Below are positions 32,457-35,167 of a stretch of 35,167 nucleotides of DNA, in pieces. Location: the NCBI GenBank assembly GCA_011526095.1, contig WYBA01000044.1, positions 1-35,167 on the forward strand. Reading direction: 5' to 3'. Within the stretch, counting starts at the first letter, position 1; every line of letters begins with the position of its first letter. The position numbers were made by a program, and so were the translations under genes. The notes under the pieces were generated by a model, which was given only the letters and a program-made list of their open reading frames with translations, had not been told where the DNA came from and searched no databases. Source of the stretch: Myxococcales bacterium (GTDB taxonomy: Bacteria > Myxococcota_A > Polyangia > Haliangiales > Haliangiaceae).

Positions 32457-32703
32457 CGCAGGCGGCGTCGTCGTCGGCGCAGCTGCCGCCCTCGCCGGCG
32501 CACGCGTCGGGCGGCATCATCTCGAACGTCTGGTTCTCGGCCATGTCGTCGCCGTCGCCGGTCTCCTGGATGTAGTCGCAGCAGCACAGCTCGGGATCGG
32601 CGGCGGCGGGCGGGTCGGCGGCGGGGTCGGCCGGCGCGGCGGTCTTGCCGCCGCACGCGGCGAGGGCGAGGGACAGGGCGAGGACGAGGGCGGAGCGCGT
32701 CAT
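32449..32703 (-). CDS. Small Cys-rich predicted lipoprotein
   Basis: An 84-aa protein with signal MTRSALVLALSLALAAC and a lipidated Cys17, a Pro/Asp/Ala linker, then a short Cys-rich, acidic body: CCCDYIQ, DACAG and SCADDDAAC, six cysteines beyond the lipobox. The cysteines could form disulfides or bind metal. The function is unknown. ATG 32703 has a TAACAT -10 box 7 bases upstream. An in-frame ATG at 32730 would overlap the hemolysin III-type gene and add nine residues. Confidence 0.7.
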   Translation of the reverse strand: MTRSALVLALSLALAACGGKTAAPADPAADPPAAADPELCCCDYIQETGDGDDMAENQTFEMMPPDACAGEGGSCADDDAACAP

Positions 32704-32710
32704 GGGCCGG

Positions 32711-32716
32711 ATGTTA
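32711..32716 (-). promoter_or_regulatory. -10 box for a leaderless transcript (84-aa lipoprotein)
   Basis: TAACAT on the minus strand, 7 bases before ATG 32703; no Shine-Dalgarno between. It lies just upstream of nothing but the 3' end of the hemolysin III-type gene. Confidence 0.45.
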
Positions 32717-32726
32717 CGCCGGGTGG

Positions 32727-33362
32727 TCATCGGCCGCGGACGATCAGCAGCGTCATCGCGAAGTGGCAGACGCTCGCGGCGATCACGAGGGCGTGGAACA
32801 CCTCGTGGTAGCCGAACACCGTCGGCAGCGGATCGGGCCGGCGCGCGGCGTAGACGACGGCGCCGAGCGTGTACAGCGCGCCGCCGATCGCCATCAGCGC
32901 CAGCGGCGCCGGCGCCAGCGCGGCGCGGACGTCGGGCCAGTACGCGACGAGGGCCCAGCCGAGGGCGAGGTAGAGCGCGGCGTTGACGGCGCGCGGCGCG
33001 CCGGGCCAGGCGACGGCGAGCCCGACGCCGAGCGCGGCGCCGCCCCACACGATCGCGAGCAGCTGTGCGCCGGCGGCGCCGCCGATCGCCAGCACCGCGA
33101 CGGGCGTGTAGCTGCCGGCGATGAACACGAAGATCATCGCGTGATCGAGGCGCTGCCAGGCGAGGCGCGGGGCCGGCTTGCCGGGGTTGTGGTAGGTCGC
33201 GCTGATCCCGTAGAGGGCGGCGAGCGTCGCGGCGTAGATCGCGGTGGCGGCGAGGGCGGCGCCGGCGGGCGCCGCGGCGACGAGCGTGGCGCCGGCGCCG
33301 AGGGCGATGAAGAACGCCCAGCGGTGGGTGACGCCGCGGAGGGACGGCCGGGGGAGCTCCAT
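32727..33362 (-). CDS. Hemolysin III / PAQR-type integral membrane protein
   Basis: A 211-aa protein with seven predicted membrane segments and the family hallmarks: THRWAFFIALGAG near the N-terminus, GISATYHN with the conserved Ser-x-x-x-His, RLDHAMIFVFIAGSYTPV with the conserved Asp-His, and GYHEVFHALVIAASVCHF with the C-terminal His-x-x-x-His. The Ser, Asp and three His residues form the zinc site shared with adiponectin-receptor-like proteins. The bacterial members (YqfA/TrhA) affect membrane lipid and energy state; haemolytic activity is not established for most. Its end lies 24 bases before the small lipoprotein start. Confidence 0.93.
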   Translation of the reverse strand: MELPRPSLRGVTHRWAFFIALGAGATLVAAAPAGAALAATAIYAATLAALYGISATYHNPGKPAPRLAWQRLDHAMIFVFIAGSYTPVAVLAIGGAAGAQLLAIVWGGAALGVGLAVAWPGAPRAVNAALYLALGWALVAYWPDVRAALAPAPLALMAIGGALYTLGAVVYAARRPDPLPTVFGYHEVFHALVIAASVCHFAMTLLIVRGR

Positions 33363-33496
33363 GGGCGCACCATGGCGCCGCGCCCGTCAGGGTGTGGTCA
33401 GGCGGCGGACACGGTTGCGCCGCGATCCGTCAGGAGCTGGTGAGGGCGTGGCCGCGCGGGCCGGCGGCGGCGTGACGAACCGTCGTCAGTCGACGG

Positions 33497-33922
33497 CTAC
33501 TCGTCGCCGCCGTCGTCGTCCTCGTCCCATGAGCCGACCGGATCGGGGCACGGCGAGTCGAACGGCGCGCACTCGTCGCCGCACGGCTCGAGCACGGCCA
33601 TGCACTGGCCGGGCGCGACCTCGGTGAGCCGGGCGTTGACGTCGCCGGTGACGCCCTCGGGGCAGTAGACGTAGCGCTCGGGGCCGCCGACGTCGTCGAA
33701 CGCCATGCACTGGCCGTTGCCGGTCTGGTTGACCATCCACTCGGCGCGCGGCGCGTCGGGCGGCGGCGGGTTGCCGATGGACTCGACGCCTGGGGCGCCG
33801 CCGGCGGTCGGCTCGACGGCGGCGGGCTTGCTCCCGCCGCCGCAGCCGGCGGCGAGGGTCACGCTGGCGGTGACGGTGGTGACGACGGCGGCGGTGAACG
33901 TGGTGCGGAGGCGTCGACGCAT
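33497..33922 (-). CDS. Small Cys-rich predicted lipoprotein
   Basis: A 141-aa exported protein. It has an Arg-rich N-terminus, a hydrophobic run and lipobox LAAGC with lipidated Cys27, then a Gly/Pro linker. The body has seven further cysteines (NGQCMAF, VYCPEG, GQCMAV, EPCGDECAP, SPCPDP), with the phrase GQCMAF/GQCMAV repeated about 35 residues apart, hinting at an internal duplication. It ends in an acidic tail. The function is unknown. The 134-base gap to the hemolysin III-type gene holds nothing I can name. Confidence 0.72.
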   Translation of the reverse strand: MRRRLRTTFTAAVVTTVTASVTLAAGCGGGSKPAAVEPTAGGAPGVESIGNPPPPDAPRAEWMVNQTGNGQCMAFDDVGGPERYVYCPEGVTGDVNARLTEVAPGQCMAVLEPCGDECAPFDSPCPDPVGSWDEDDDGGDE

Positions 33923-33929
33923 CCCCGCG

Positions 33930-33935
33930 ATGGTA
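33930..33935 (-). promoter_or_regulatory. -10 box for a leaderless transcript (141-aa lipoprotein)
   Basis: TACCAT on the minus strand, 7 bases before ATG 33922; no Shine-Dalgarno between. It lies in the 15-base gap to the DTW-domain gene. Confidence 0.45.
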
Positions 33936-33937
33936 CG

Positions 33938-35164
<1,227 letters not shown>

Positions 35165-35167
35165 AAC

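Overview
The window is about 35 kb of very GC-rich bacterial DNA, with strong third-position GC bias in every real gene. It carries many Hanks-type Ser/Thr kinases, several lipoproteins that begin with a Cys-Gly-Asp/Gly-rich mature N-terminus, and a polar-type flagellar gene set. This suggests a flagellated member of the Myxococcota (deltaproteobacterial type, perhaps near Haliangiales/Kofleriaceae). That placement is inference from gene style; no rRNA or marker gene is present.

Region 1 (1-6.8 kb) is a flagellar late-gene cluster. A MinD-like ATPase (flhG) faces away from flagellin (fliC), fliD, a small helical protein, fliL, motA, motB, fliS and a second small helical protein. A recurrent sigma-28-like element, TCAAG(N14)G[AC]CGA, lies before fliC, motA and fliS.

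Region 2 (6.8-15.4 kb) continues the flagellar units with a signalling module. Two large paralogues each combine a GAF-like region, a degenerate GGDEF domain that keeps the RxxD c-di-GMP inhibitory site, a Ser/Thr kinase and a shared C-terminal domain. Between them lie a lipoprotein and a divergent HDOD protein. The second paralogue is translationally coupled to a REC-EAL phosphodiesterase with a complete active site. Opposed sigma-28-like promoters sit between the HDOD gene and the second paralogue. I read this as a flagellum-coupled c-di-GMP/Ser-Thr phosphorylation circuit, and it is the most interesting part of the window.

Region 3 (15.6-23.8 kb, mostly minus strand) holds four further Ser/Thr kinases. 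One has DFN in place of DFG and a large insertion. The region also has a GNAT acetyltransferase, a decayed kinase-PDZ remnant, a small membrane protein, and a non-coding stretch with four perfect hairpins. A tRNA-Phe with a clear sigma-70 promoter follows.

Region 4 (24.1-35.2 kb) is mainly cell-envelope genes: lipoproteins, a ferritin-like lipoprotein, a hemolysin III-type membrane protein, a zinc-ribbon protein, a PAS-PAS-GGDEF gene broken by a one-base frameshift, and a DTW-domain protein with a long C-terminal extension. Many of these genes have a TANNNT -10 box only 5-7 bases before ATG, which points to leaderless mRNAs.
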